Source: Gammaproteobacteria bacterium
Lineage (GTDB): Bacteria; Pseudomonadota; Gammaproteobacteria; DSM-26407
NCBI GenBank assembly: GCA_028694565.1
Contig: JAQVKR010000047.1
Coordinates: 1-11,003 of the forward strand
DNA length: 11,003 nucleotides
Reading direction: 5' to 3'
Positions within the stretch are counted from its first letter, which is position 1. Every line of letters starts with the position of its first letter. Shown here one piece after another: positions 1 to 6,680 of this stretch. The notes under the pieces were generated by a model, which did no database searches, was not told where the DNA came from, and worked only from the letters and a program-made list of their open reading frames with translations. A program made the translations under genes and the position numbers.

Positions 1-1
1 C

Positions 2-1015
2 CCGCCGGTTTCGCCGTCGGTGATGGCGGCCAACTTCCTCGATGACCTGATCGCCTTCTTCGGCTCGATGGCCACGTCCGGGCCCGGGGAGTCCTGCCGC
101 TTCCACGCCATTGCGGCACGGCGGCCGGGCGCGGCGGCCTATCACGATCTGGCCGGGCTGTTCGGCTTCGAGAGCCCGGTGGAGACCTTTCCCTACCGCT
201 GCCGCCTCAAGGGCGCGCACGACAACGCGGCCTGCCTGCGGGACCTCTGCGGGCGGTTGAACGCCTTCTTCTTTGGGGAGCATCTGACGCGCAGGACGTT
301 CTTCGACTACGGCAGCGGCATCGCGGCGCTCGCACCCGCGCGGACCATCTACCCCGGGAACTACGTGGTCAACTACGCGGGGCTCAAGTACATCATCCCC
401 TTCGGCGAGCTGCGCCTGCGCATGTCCGGCCCCACCGCCGGGCGCCTCATCGCCGCGGAGATCGGCCATCGCTTCGCCTCCCTCAACCTGCCCCACCTGC
501 ACCGGCGCACCTCCGGCGGTGGGCTGCAGGACGACTTCCGCCCCGGCGTCGAGCTGGGGCAGGCGGGCGAACAGCAGATTGTCGATCTCTCCGACGAGTT
601 CGAACGCCAGTTCTTCGGGGACCTGATGCTCTTCACGGCCGAGGCGCTGGTGAAGGAGGCGGATGTGCGGCGGCCCTTTCCCGAGGCGGTGGTGCGCGAG
701 GTCATCGGGCGGAAAGAGGCGGAGCTGCTCGCCCTCTACGGGGAGAAGCACCGAGCCGTGGCGCAGAAGCTGGAGCAACTCCAGGCGCTGGCCCTCGGCG
801 AGGACCACTGGTGGCGGGGGCGGGCGACGCTGGAGCAGGCCATGGGCCAGGTCCAGGCCTTCATCGCCAACATCCGCAGCAACTTCGGCGGGCAGTCGCC
901 CGCATGGCGGCGGATCCGGTCCGGGGCGCACCGCGCGCGGCGCCGGGAGCAGATTGTCGATGCGCTCACCCGCTACCGCTCGGAGCGCGATGCCTGGGAC
1001 AGCCTCTTTCCCTAG
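2..1015 (+). CDS. Glycosyltransferase-like protein, 5' end outside window
   Basis: The reading frame is open from the first bases of the window to a TAG at 1013-1015. The GTG/ATG pair at 20-25 has no Shine-Dalgarno sequence before it, so the gene probably starts upstream and about 337 C-terminal residues are visible. The middle part has blocks such as RTFFDYGSG, TIYPGNYVVNYAGLKYIIPF, LRLRMSGPTAGRLI and LNLPHLHRRT. To me these resemble a class of bacterial family-2-like glycosyltransferases in which GN, RLRMSGP and LPHLHRR blocks follow the nucleotide-sugar domain. This is recognition from memory, not an alignment. The last 110 residues are charged and helical (KEAELLALYGEKHRAVAQKL) and could form a coiled coil. 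No signal peptide or membrane segment is visible in this part. It converges on a sulfotransferase, which fits a glycan-modifying role, but donor and acceptor are unknown. Confidence 0.4.
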   Translation, partial: PPVSPSVMAANFLDDLIAFFGSMATSGPGESCRFHAIAARRPGAAAYHDLAGLFGFESPVETFPYRCRLKGAHDNAACLRDLCGRLNAFFFGEHLTRRTFFDYGSGIAALAPARTIYPGNYVVNYAGLKYIIPFGELRLRMSGPTAGRLIAAEIGHRFASLNLPHLHRRTSGGGLQDDFRPGVELGQAGEQQIVDLSDEFERQFFGDLMLFTAEALVKEADVRRPFPEAVVREVIGRKEAELLALYGEKHRAVAQKLEQLQALALGEDHWWRGRATLEQAMGQVQAFIANIRSNFGGQSPAWRRIRSGAHRARRREQIVDALTRYRSERDAWDSLFP

Positions 1016-1016
1016 C

Positions 1017-1763
1017 TCAGGAAGGCGCAACCTCGTCCAGGGTGCGGGAATCCGCGGCGAACTCGACAACCCGCTGCCGGCAACGCAGGTAGGTGGCCTG
1101 CGCCTGATCCAGCAGTTGTCGGGGAATGCGGATGTGGCGATAGTCCGCCCTCCCGCGGGCGATCTCTCCCCGGTGTATGAACTCGGACGAATCACCCCGG
1201 CGCGCCTTGCCGGTCTGGCTGAACACCTGATAGTGCTCGCTCAAGGGTTCCTCCAGCTCAAGCCAGTCCGACAGGGCGGATAGCAGCGCCCGCGGCCGGG
1301 CGCGAAACAGCTCGGCGTCGAAATAGAAATACGCACCGGTTCTGGCACGGCAGAAACCGGCCAGCCACTCGAGTCTTTCCATGTAGTAGCGGGTTGCCGC
1401 CTCGGGGGAGGCGTAGGCCTCGCCCCCCCCCTTGCTCCCGAACAGGTCCACGATGCTCCTCAGGGTGGGCTCCGGCGGGCGTATCCCCACCAGGATCTTC
1501 AGCCGTGCCGGACCGAGCCGCTCCGGCAGCAACCGGTAGGCATTGTGCAACAGCTTGTCGAATAGGTACCGGCTGCCGTCCTTGAGGTCCTCGTGCTTCC
1601 GGTACTCGGCGAGTTGGCGGTCGAGGGCCCCGGCATCCTCGTAGCCGAGGTGCATCTCGAAATAGCCGTTGATGGCCGGATTGGAGCCGAGAACATGCCC
1701 TGCCAGGCTGGTATAGGCGCGCATGTGGCTCAATAGGAAGATCCTGGAGTAAGGGTCGGACAT
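1017..1763 (-). CDS. Sulfotransferase family protein
   Basis: A 248-residue protein, probably cytoplasmic, that would transfer sulfate from PAPS to an unknown acceptor. The N-terminus FLLSHMRAYTS (residues 9-19, R15, T18) sits where sulfotransferases carry the 5'-phosphosulfate loop. LVGIRPPEPTLRS (91-103, R95 and S103) fits the 3'-phosphate-binding Arg/Ser motif. The block GDSSEFIHRGEI (190-201) resembles a C-terminal motif I associate with small bacterial sulfotransferases. The start at 1763 was chosen because the phosphosulfate loop normally lies within the first 20 residues. The frame stays open much further upstream, but that longer version would run into proX. No good Shine-Dalgarno precedes the ATG. 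There is no signal peptide. Its stop is one base from the stop of the converging gene. The family call is fairly sure and the substrate is unknown. Confidence 0.72.
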   Translation of the reverse strand: MSDPYSRIFLLSHMRAYTSLAGHVLGSNPAINGYFEMHLGYEDAGALDRQLAEYRKHEDLKDGSRYLFDKLLHNAYRLLPERLGPARLKILVGIRPPEPTLRSIVDLFGSKGGGEAYASPEAATRYYMERLEWLAGFCRARTGAYFYFDAELFRARPRALLSALSDWLELEEPLSEHYQVFSQTGKARRGDSSEFIHRGEIARGRADYRHIRIPRQLLDQAQATYLRCRQRVVEFAADSRTLDEVAPS

Positions 1764-2004
1764 CGGTCGGAACCGGCAGGTACGGGAGAGTCTGCGGGGC
1801 GGTACGCCGTGACTGTACCATGTAGTCCGCGCTCGCCCCAGCGCCCACTTCATAACCCACGGCGCCCCACGGGAACCGGGAAGCAAGGGTGAATGGACCA
1901 CCCGGCAGCCCACGATGGGCACATGGCGCCCCATGGCAAGGAGACGCCGCGCCCGTCCACGGCGCGCTGGACGCGCCACCCGGCCCGCTGCCGGAAGACG
2001 GATG
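1764..2004. other. Intergenic region upstream of the sulfotransferase
   Basis: This non-coding stretch lies between the sulfotransferase start and the terminator of the proVWX operon. It should hold the sulfotransferase promoter, but I see no convincing -35/-10 pair. A 5-bp inverted repeat GGTAC-N9-GTACC at 1801-1819 is the only compact symmetric element near the gene, and it could be an operator or chance. No short frame here looks coding. Confidence 0.3.
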
Positions 2005-2033
2005 AAAAAGGCGGGCCCGCGGGCCCGCCTTTT
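2005..2033 (-). terminator. Intrinsic terminator of the proVWX operon
   Basis: A perfect palindrome at 2006-2033 has arms AAAAGGCGGGCCC and GGGCCCGCCTTTT around a GC centre. Read on the minus strand it gives a very stable GC hairpin ending in a run of five T (2009-2005). It lies 30 bases past the proX stop codon. The arms also carry T's on the plus strand, so it could work both ways, but no plus-strand gene feeds into it. Confidence 0.85.
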
Positions 2034-2062
2034 CACCAGCCCCTCCGCCGGTATAGACGGTC

Positions 2063-3079
2063 TTACATGGCGGCCTCGCGGGCCTCGGCGATCCAGCCGT
2101 CGAAGGTCTCCTGGTGGGCCTTGATCCACTCCTTCGCGTGACGCTCGATATCCTTCTCGCTGTCCTCGCCGTCGCGCATCATCAGGTTCTCCGCGCTGAT
2201 GTCGTTGCTGCTGATCTCCATGATCGCGAACAGCTTGGCCGCGGCGGGATTCTCCTCCGCGAATTCGCGGTTGGCCACGATGCGCTGGCTGTTGGCCTGG
2301 AAGCCGGTGTTGCTGCCGTCGGGCATGGCGGTGTCCACATCCTTGCGATCGCCCGGCAGGGACGAGAAGGGGACGTTCAGCCACACCACGTCCTCGCCCG
2401 GCACCAGCACGCCGCTCACCCAGTAGGGGGTCCAGGTGTAGTAGAGAATCGGATCGCCCTTCTTGTAGCGGGTGATGGTGTCGGCGATGATGGCGGAATA
2501 GGAGCCCTGGTTGTGGGTGACCGTGTCCCGCAGCCCGAAGGCGTCGAGCTGGTGCTCGATCACCTGCTCGCAGCCCCAGCCCGGGGTGCAGCCGGCGAGA
2601 TCCGCGGTGCCGTCGCCGTTGGCGTCGAAGAGCTTCGCTATCTCCGGATCCTTCAGCTGGCCCAGGTTGGTGATGCCGTACCGGTCGGCGGTCTTCTTGT
2701 CGATGAGGTAGCCCTGCATGGCGCCGGGCGAGAAGATCCCCTCCCGGTAGAGCTTCTCATCGCCGCCGGCGCGCTCGTAGAAGTCGCTGTGCAGCGGATC
2801 CCAGTGATCGGCCATGAAGGTGGCGTCGCCGTTGGCCAGCGCCACGTGGCCCGCGGCGTATTCGATCTCCATGATGTCGCGCACCTTGTAGCCGAGCTCC
2901 TCCAGCGCCTTCATGACGATGAGCGTCTGGAAGGTCTCCTCGGCGATGCTGCTCTTGAGCGGCTGCACGGTGACGCCCTTGCCGGGCATCTCCGCGGCGG
3001 CTCCGGTGCCGGAGAGGCTCAGCGCCGTGACCAGGCCGAGCGCCATCAGTCCCTGCTTGCCGATGTTTTTCTTCTTCAT
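2063..3079 (-). CDS. proX: Glycine betaine/proline ABC transporter, periplasmic binding protein ProX
   Basis: A 338-residue receptor that captures glycine betaine, proline betaine or related solutes in the periplasm and hands them to ProW. A Lys-rich N-terminus, a hydrophobic stretch (about 10-26) and a GAAAE site near 26-30 form a Sec signal peptide. Three tryptophans expected for the aromatic betaine cage are present: W93 in ADHWDPLH, W168 in CTPGWGCE and W216 in YYTWTPYW. C164 and C170 flank W168, as in the E. coli ProX disulfide. [10 protein letters not shown] loop (152-160) looks like a calcium-binding loop but also occurs in E. coli ProX. The second of two in-frame ATGs was chosen: the AGAGGAG at 3087-3093 is 7 bases from the ATG at 3079 but only 1 base from the ATG at 3085. 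It is the last gene of the operon, 31 bases after proW. Confidence 0.93.
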   Translation of the reverse strand: MKKKNIGKQGLMALGLVTALSLSGTGAAAEMPGKGVTVQPLKSSIAEETFQTLIVMKALEELGYKVRDIMEIEYAAGHVALANGDATFMADHWDPLHSDFYERAGGDEKLYREGIFSPGAMQGYLIDKKTADRYGITNLGQLKDPEIAKLFDANGDGTADLAGCTPGWGCEQVIEHQLDAFGLRDTVTHNQGSYSAIIADTITRYKKGDPILYYTWTPYWVSGVLVPGEDVVWLNVPFSSLPGDRKDVDTAMPDGSNTGFQANSQRIVANREFAEENPAAAKLFAIMEISSNDISAENLMMRDGEDSEKDIERHAKEWIKAHQETFDGWIAEAREAAM

Positions 3080-3086
3080 GCGCATT

Positions 3087-3093
3087 CTCCTCT
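3087..3093 (-). promoter_or_regulatory. Ribosome binding site that decides the proX start
   Basis: On the minus strand the sequence reads AGAGGAG, then A, ATG, CGC, ATG. The spacing to the second ATG (7 nt) is ideal and to the first (1 nt) is unusable. This places the proX start at 3079 and removes two residues from the longest reading frame. Confidence 0.8.
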
Positions 3094-3110
3094 GTGTCGG
3101 ATGGAAAGGG

Positions 3111-4082
3111 TCAGTGGGCGTCCTTGCTGACGCCCACGCCCGGTTCGCGGCGGCCGCTCAGCGCGCGCCAGGCGCCGAGCACGAGCGCGGCCGGGCCGTA
3201 TTCGTACCAGGCCATTCCGGCCCGCTCCTTGTTGGGGGTGCCCAGGGCCTGGGTGATGCGGTCGATCACGATGGCCAGCAGCACCAGGCCCACGCCGCCC
3301 ACGGTGGCGAGCCCCATGTCCAGGCGGCCGATGCCGCGCAGCACCATCTGGCCCAGGCCGCCCACGGCGATCATGGAGGCGATCACCACCATGGACAGCG
3401 CGAGCATCAGGGTCTGGTTGACGCCGGCCATGATGGTGCGTATGGCCAGGGGGAGCTGGACCTTGTAGAGCAGTTGCCGGGGCGTGGCGCCGAAGGCGGT
3501 CGCGGCCTCGATGACGTCCGCCGGCACCTGGCGGATGCCGAGGTTGGTCAGGCGGATGAGCGGCGGCAGGGCGAAGATGATGGTCACCACCACGCCCGGC
3601 ACGTTGCCGATGCCGAACAGCATCACGATGGGCACCAGGTAGACGAAGGCCGGCAGGGTCTGCATGGCGTCCAGGACGGGACGGATGATCGCCTCCAGCC
3701 GATCGCTGCGGGCCGTGGCGATGCCCGCGGGGATGCCGATGAGAATGCAGAAGAACACGGAGGTGAACACCAGGGCCAGGGTGGTCATGGCCTCGCTCCA
3801 GGCGCCGATCAGCCCGACGAAGAACAGCGAGACGATCGTCCCGATGCCCACCCGGCGCCCCGCCACCTGCCAGCCGATGAGGCCGATGATGAGGATGCCG
3901 ACGATCGGGGGCAGCCACTGCAGGGCGCCCTCGACGCCGCCGAGCACCTGGTCCACGGGCCAGCGGATCGCCTGGAAGATGGCGCGGAAATTGTCCACCA
4001 GCCAGTCGAGGCCGCTCTCGACCCAGTCGCCCAGCGGCAGGGTATAGGTTTCGAAGGGATCCAGCAGTGAGAATTCGCTCAT
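3111..4082 (-). CDS. proW: Glycine betaine/proline ABC transporter, permease ProW
   Basis: A 323-residue inner-membrane permease forming the channel of the ProU importer. After an N-terminal segment of about 55 residues with amphipathic character, hydrophobic segments follow at roughly 57-75, 81-97, 100-123, 143-175, 218-243 and 256-276, as expected for this permease class. The cytoplasmic EAA loop that docks on the ATPase is clear: [20 protein letters not shown] at 192-211. The protein is a little shorter than E. coli ProW (354 residues). The ATG at 4082 gives the N-terminus typical of the family; the Shine-Dalgarno before it is weak. It lies 31 bases before proX but 122 bases after proV, a wider gap than is usual between these two genes. 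Confidence 0.93.
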   Translation of the reverse strand: MSEFSLLDPFETYTLPLGDWVESGLDWLVDNFRAIFQAIRWPVDQVLGGVEGALQWLPPIVGILIIGLIGWQVAGRRVGIGTIVSLFFVGLIGAWSEAMTTLALVFTSVFFCILIGIPAGIATARSDRLEAIIRPVLDAMQTLPAFVYLVPIVMLFGIGNVPGVVVTIIFALPPLIRLTNLGIRQVPADVIEAATAFGATPRQLLYKVQLPLAIRTIMAGVNQTLMLALSMVVIASMIAVGGLGQMVLRGIGRLDMGLATVGGVGLVLLAIVIDRITQALGTPNKERAGMAWYEYGPAALVLGAWRALSGRREPGVGVSKDAH

Positions 4083-4204
4083 GGTTCAATCACTCGTCTG
4101 TGGCGCGATCCGGCGGCGGGCATCCGGCCCTTCGGGTTTCGCGGTCGCGCGGCATGCGCCTTCCGTGGCTCCGCGGGGCGTGCGCGCACCGGCCAAAGCC
4201 GGGC
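4083..4204 (-). other. proV-proW intergenic spacer
   Basis: 122 bases separate the two genes, where this operon is normally tightly packed. The heptamer ATCCGGC occurs twice, about 15 bases apart, and GTGCGCGCAC at 4180-4189 is a perfect palindrome. I see no terminator with a T-run, no promoter and no small coding frame on the operon strand. The spacer may affect the ratio of ProW and ProX to ProV, but nothing in it proves this. Confidence 0.3.
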
Positions 4205-5395
4205 TCAGGCCGCCTTGTCCAGTGTTTCGAGCAGTACGGTCTTGGAGATGGCGCCGAGATAGCGGCCCTTGTCGTCCACCACGGGCACGGGACAGGGGCT
4301 CTGGGCCACGATGCTCATCACCTCGTTGAGCAGCGTGTCGCTGGGAAGGGCACCCACATCCGCGAGCAGCGCCTGGCTGAAGGCGGGGTTGTCGCCGCCG
4401 AGGGTCTCGCGCAGAGAATCCACCGAGACCACGCCCTGGAAGTGGCGTCCCTTGTCGATGACGTAGCCGAATTCCCGATCGTAGTCGTCCAGCCGCTTCA
4501 GCGCGGCGCGCACGCCGGTGTCGGCCCGGTCGATGACGGTGATCTGCTCGCGCCGGCAGATGTGCCCGGCGGTGAGCACCTGGGAGACGTCCACCCCGCG
4601 GAAGAAGGAACGGACGTAGTCGTCGGCGGGATTGCGCAGGATCTCGTCGGGCGTGCCCACCTGCACCACGCGCCCGCCCTCCATGATGGCGATGCGATCG
4701 CCGATGCGCATGGCCTCGTCGAGGTCGTGGGAAATGAAGATGATGGTGCGCTCCGACTCCGACTGCAGCCGCAGCAGCTCGTCCTGCATCTCCGAGCGGA
4801 TGAGGGGATCCAGCGCCGAGAACGCCTCGTCCATGAGCATGACGGAAGGCTCGTTGGCCAGCGCCCGCGCCAACCCCACACGCTGCTGCATGCCGCCCGA
4901 GAGCTCGTTGGGATAGCTCTCGGCATAGGCCTCGAGCCCCACCTGGGCCAGGGCCTGCATGGCCGGCTCGCGGCGCTCCGCCTTCGGCACGCCGGCAATC
5001 TCGAGACCGAAGGCCACGTTGTCGACGACCCGCAGGTGGGGCATCAGGGCGAAGGACTGGAACACCATGCTCATGTCACGGCGCCGCAGCTCGATGAGCT
5101 CGTCCCGGGAGAGCCTGGCGATGTCCCTGCCGTCCACCATGATTTCGCCGGATGTGGGTTCGATGAGGCGATTCAACAGGCGGACCAGGGTGGACTTGCC
5201 GGAGCCCGAGAGCCCCATGATGACGAAGATCTCGCCGGCGTTGACGCTGAAACTGGCGTCCATCACCCCGACTGTCTGGCCGGTCCTCTCGAAGATGGTC
5301 TCCTTGTCGAGGCCCTCTTCGAGAAGCGCCATGGCCTGCTGGGGACGGCTGCCGAAGATCTTGTAGAGATGGTTGACGGTCAGTTTCTCGGTCAT
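4205..5395 (-). CDS. proV: Glycine betaine/proline ABC transporter, ATP-binding protein ProV
   Basis: A 396-residue cytoplasmic ATPase that energises ProU uptake. All nucleotide-binding motifs are intact: Walker [10 protein letters not shown] (61-69), Q-loop Q113 in [10 protein letters not shown], signature LSGGMQQR (165-172), Walker B VMLMDE (185-190) and switch H223 in FISHD. The length matches E. coli ProV (400). The part after about residue 275 is a tandem CBS-domain region, which in this family takes part in osmotic or ionic gating. The N-terminal extension before Walker A ([20 protein letters not shown]) is typical of ProV/OpuAA and separates it from general ABC ATPases. It is the first gene of the operon. 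The start lacks a strong Shine-Dalgarno, but [15 protein letters not shown] aligns with the usual N-terminus. Confidence 0.95.
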   Translation of the reverse strand: MTEKLTVNHLYKIFGSRPQQAMALLEEGLDKETIFERTGQTVGVMDASFSVNAGEIFVIMGLSGSGKSTLVRLLNRLIEPTSGEIMVDGRDIARLSRDELIELRRRDMSMVFQSFALMPHLRVVDNVAFGLEIAGVPKAERREPAMQALAQVGLEAYAESYPNELSGGMQQRVGLARALANEPSVMLMDEAFSALDPLIRSEMQDELLRLQSESERTIIFISHDLDEAMRIGDRIAIMEGGRVVQVGTPDEILRNPADDYVRSFFRGVDVSQVLTAGHICRREQITVIDRADTGVRAALKRLDDYDREFGYVIDKGRHFQGVVSVDSLRETLGGDNPAFSQALLADVGALPSDTLLNEVMSIVAQSPCPVPVVDDKGRYLGAISKTVLLETLDKAA

Positions 5396-5491
5396 GGGTC
5401 ATGGCCCCGTGGCGTTGGGTACTCCGAATGGAAAAGGGCCGCCGACGGACGGAGGAACGCCGCCGTCAACCCGGAAAGAGGGGGAATCGGG

Positions 5492-5662
5492 TCAGATATT
5501 CGGGCCGAGATGAAGGCCGAAGCCGCCCACCGGCACGAAGCGGAAATCCCGCCCGCGCGGGATGGCCTGGTACCACTCAAGCCAGGCGCGAGTCAGGCAC
5601 GGTTCGCGTTTGCAGTGACTGGGGAGGGAAAAGCCGTTATTCACAGGAGTCTTGTGTGTCAA
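5492..5662 (-). CDS. Candidate small protein (56 aa) ahead of proV
   Basis: A short frame on the proV strand starts at a TTG (5660-5662) and ends at TGA (5492-5494), 96 bases before proV. AAGGA lies 9 bases before the TTG; a GTG at 5644 is an alternative start (50 aa). The product is rich in aromatic residues and has two close cysteines (HCKREPC), then TRAWLEWYQAIPRGRDFRF and a Gly-rich tail ending GLHLGPNI. A hand count over the last 36 codons gives about 69, 53 and 83% G+C at codon positions 1, 2 and 3. That is the pattern of real coding sequence in a GC-rich genome. I do not recognise the family. It may be a small protein, a leader peptide of proVWX, or the tail of a decayed gene. The TTG overlaps the -35 element of the promoter candidate at 5634-5662, so both readings cannot be fully right. 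Confidence 0.38.
   Translation of the reverse strand: MTHKTPVNNGFSLPSHCKREPCLTRAWLEWYQAIPRGRDFRFVPVGGFGLHLGPNI
5546..5587 (-). other. Two tandem hairpins in the putative proV leader
   Basis: ATCCCGC-CCGC-GCGGGAT (5546-5563, 7-bp stem, 4-nt loop) lies next to GCCTGG-N11-CCAGGC (5565-5587, 6-bp stem). Neither has a T-run on the minus strand, so they are not terminators. They lie inside the candidate small ORF and, if the promoter at 5634-5662 is used, inside the proV 5' leader. Confidence 0.4.
5634..5662 (-). promoter_or_regulatory. Candidate sigma70 promoter for proVWX
   Basis: On the minus strand a perfect TTGACA (5657-5662) is followed by 17 bases and TAACGG (5634-5639), a poor -10. The start would fall near 5627, giving proV a leader of about 230 nt. 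The consensus -35 with a weak -10 would suit an osmotically induced promoter, but that is inference. The TTG of the -35 is also the possible start codon of the small ORF here. Confidence 0.4.
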
Positions 5663-5737
5663 TCACTTAGGTCCTTACCCTGCCACAATCATGCTGCGTC
5701 TGCAAACGGACAAAGACCCTGACAGGGCATCCTTCCC

Positions 5738-5767
5738 TTGAATCCATTGATGCGGATAGGAAATACT
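5738..5767 (+). promoter_or_regulatory. Candidate promoter for the gacA-uvrC transcription unit
   Basis: TTGAAT (5738-5743), an 18-base spacer and AATACT (5762-5767) match sigma70 elements at four of six positions each. They lie in the most AT-rich stretch of the window (about 5735-5795), which is typical for a promoter in a GC-rich genome. Transcription from here would give gacA a leader of about 140 nt. Confidence 0.45.
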
Positions 5768-5858
5768 AACGCGTTCTATTTTGTAAATTTTCATGGCGCA
5801 CCAATACACTTCGCGGGAAAGCGTGGCGTATGGTGATGTCGGCTTGCCCGGCGGCAGC

Positions 5859-5918
5859 CATCCCTCTGGCAGGGATGCCCTCCGGGCATGCATCCAGGTA
5901 TCCGGAGAACAGAGGATG
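5859..5918 (+). promoter_or_regulatory. gacA leader: competing hairpins, GGA motifs and ribosome binding site
   Basis: Hairpin A pairs CATCCCT (5859-5865) with AGGGATG (5871-5877). Hairpin B pairs ATGCCC (5875-5880) with GGGCAT (5884-5889). They share bases 5875-5877 and cannot both form fully. GGAG at 5904-5907 lies 8 bases before the ATG at 5916 and fixes that start. GGA triplets at 5873-5875, 5904-5906 and 5914-5916 fit CsrA sites; the first, in GCAGGGATG, matches the CARGGAUG core of the CsrA consensus. The last two overlap the ribosome binding site and start codon. Confidence 0.5.
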
Positions 5919-6563
5919 ATCGAAGTCCTGGTGGTTGATGACCATGAACTCGTACGGGCGGGCATCCGCAGCCTGCTCAACACCGCCGAGGGTATAAGCG
6001 TCATTGGCGAGGCATCCAGCGGCGAGGAGGCGGTGCAGATGGCCCGCGATCTGCAGCCCCACGTGGTGCTGATGGACGTGCGCATGCCCGGCATCGGCGG
6101 CCTGGAGGCCACCCGCAAGCTGCTGCGGGTCTCGCCGCGCTCGAAGGTCATCGCCGTGACCGCCCTGAGCGAAGAGCCATTCCCCACCAAGCTGCTGCAG
6201 GCGGGCGCCACCGGCTACCTGACCAAGGATGCCGGCTTCCACCAGATGGTCGAGGCCATCCGCACCGTGCGTTCCGGACAGACCTACCTCTCGCCGGAAG
6301 TGGCGCGGCGCATCGCCATGAAGCACCTGGGGCAGGGTGACAAATCACCCTGGGAAACGCTCTCGGAGCGCGAGATGCAGGTGATGCTGATGATCACCAA
6401 TGGACAGAAAGTGCAGGAAATCTCGGACAAACTCTGCCTCAGCCCGAAGACCGTCAACAGTTACCGCTATCGCCTGTTCGAGAAGCTCGGCGTCCACAAT
6501 GACGTGGAGCTCACCCGGCTGGCGATCCGCCATGGACTCATAGAGGACGCCGAGGCCGGATAG
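5916..6563 (+). CDS. gacA: Response regulator GacA/UvrY (two-component system with GacS/BarA)
   Basis: A 215-residue DNA-binding response regulator. The receiver domain (1-about 120) has the acidic pair D8-D9, phospho-acceptor D54 in VVLMDVRMPG, switch T82 and K104 in YLTKDAG. The C-terminal LuxR-type helix-turn-helix (about 146-210) contains TLSEREMQVMLMITNGQKVQ and ISDKLCLSPKTVNSYRYRLF, which is diagnostic for the GacA/UvrY/SirA group rather than NarL in general. Family members, phosphorylated by GacS/BarA, activate csrB/rsmZ-type small RNAs that sequester CsrA. The frame is open further upstream, but the start at 5916 has the only good ribosome binding site and gives the usual family length. 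The cognate kinase is not in this window. The position upstream of uvrC is conserved in E. coli and Pseudomonas. Either name (gacA or uvrY) would be correct. Confidence 0.95.
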   Translation: MIEVLVVDDHELVRAGIRSLLNTAEGISVIGEASSGEEAVQMARDLQPHVVLMDVRMPGIGGLEATRKLLRVSPRSKVIAVTALSEEPFPTKLLQAGATGYLTKDAGFHQMVEAIRTVRSGQTYLSPEVARRIAMKHLGQGDKSPWETLSEREMQVMLMITNGQKVQEISDKLCLSPKTVNSYRYRLFEKLGVHNDVELTRLAIRHGLIEDAEAG

Positions 6564-6569
6564 AGCGGC

Positions 6570-6591
6570 CCGGCGCCCGCGCGGGCGCCGG
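6570..6591. repeat. 22-bp perfect GC palindrome after gacA
   Basis: CCGGCGCCCGC is followed directly by its reverse complement, starting 7 bases after the gacA stop. It would form a strong hairpin in RNA. No T-run follows, so it is not a standard intrinsic terminator and more likely marks partial attenuation or protects the gacA message end. Confidence 0.5.
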
Positions 6592-6680
6592 TGGTCCCGG
6601 CGGGCGCACGGCGCGCCAGCGCCTCGTCGGAAGCCCGTTCCAGATCCTGCCTCCCCCACGCAACCGTCCACCAAGCGATC

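Noticed and set aside
1764..2384. The sulfotransferase frame stays open upstream to 2384, allowing a 455-residue protein.
   Set aside because: The extension overlaps the proX 3' end and its terminator, is Arg-rich and low in sense, and would put the phosphosulfate loop about 215 residues from the N-terminus.
2600..2635. EF-hand-like calcium loop DANGDGTAD in ProX as a possible novelty.
   Set aside because: An equivalent loop is present in E. coli ProX, so it is a family feature.
4067..5722. A long plus-strand open frame of 551 codons opposite proV.
   Set aside because: It is the antisense shadow of proV: His/Val/Ala-rich, without domains, while the minus strand carries every ABC ATPase motif.
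5793..5915. Upstream extension of gacA by 41 codons from an ATG at 5793.
   Set aside because: There is no ribosome binding site, the extra residues do not belong to the receiver domain, and the start at 5916 has an ideal Shine-Dalgarno and the normal family length.
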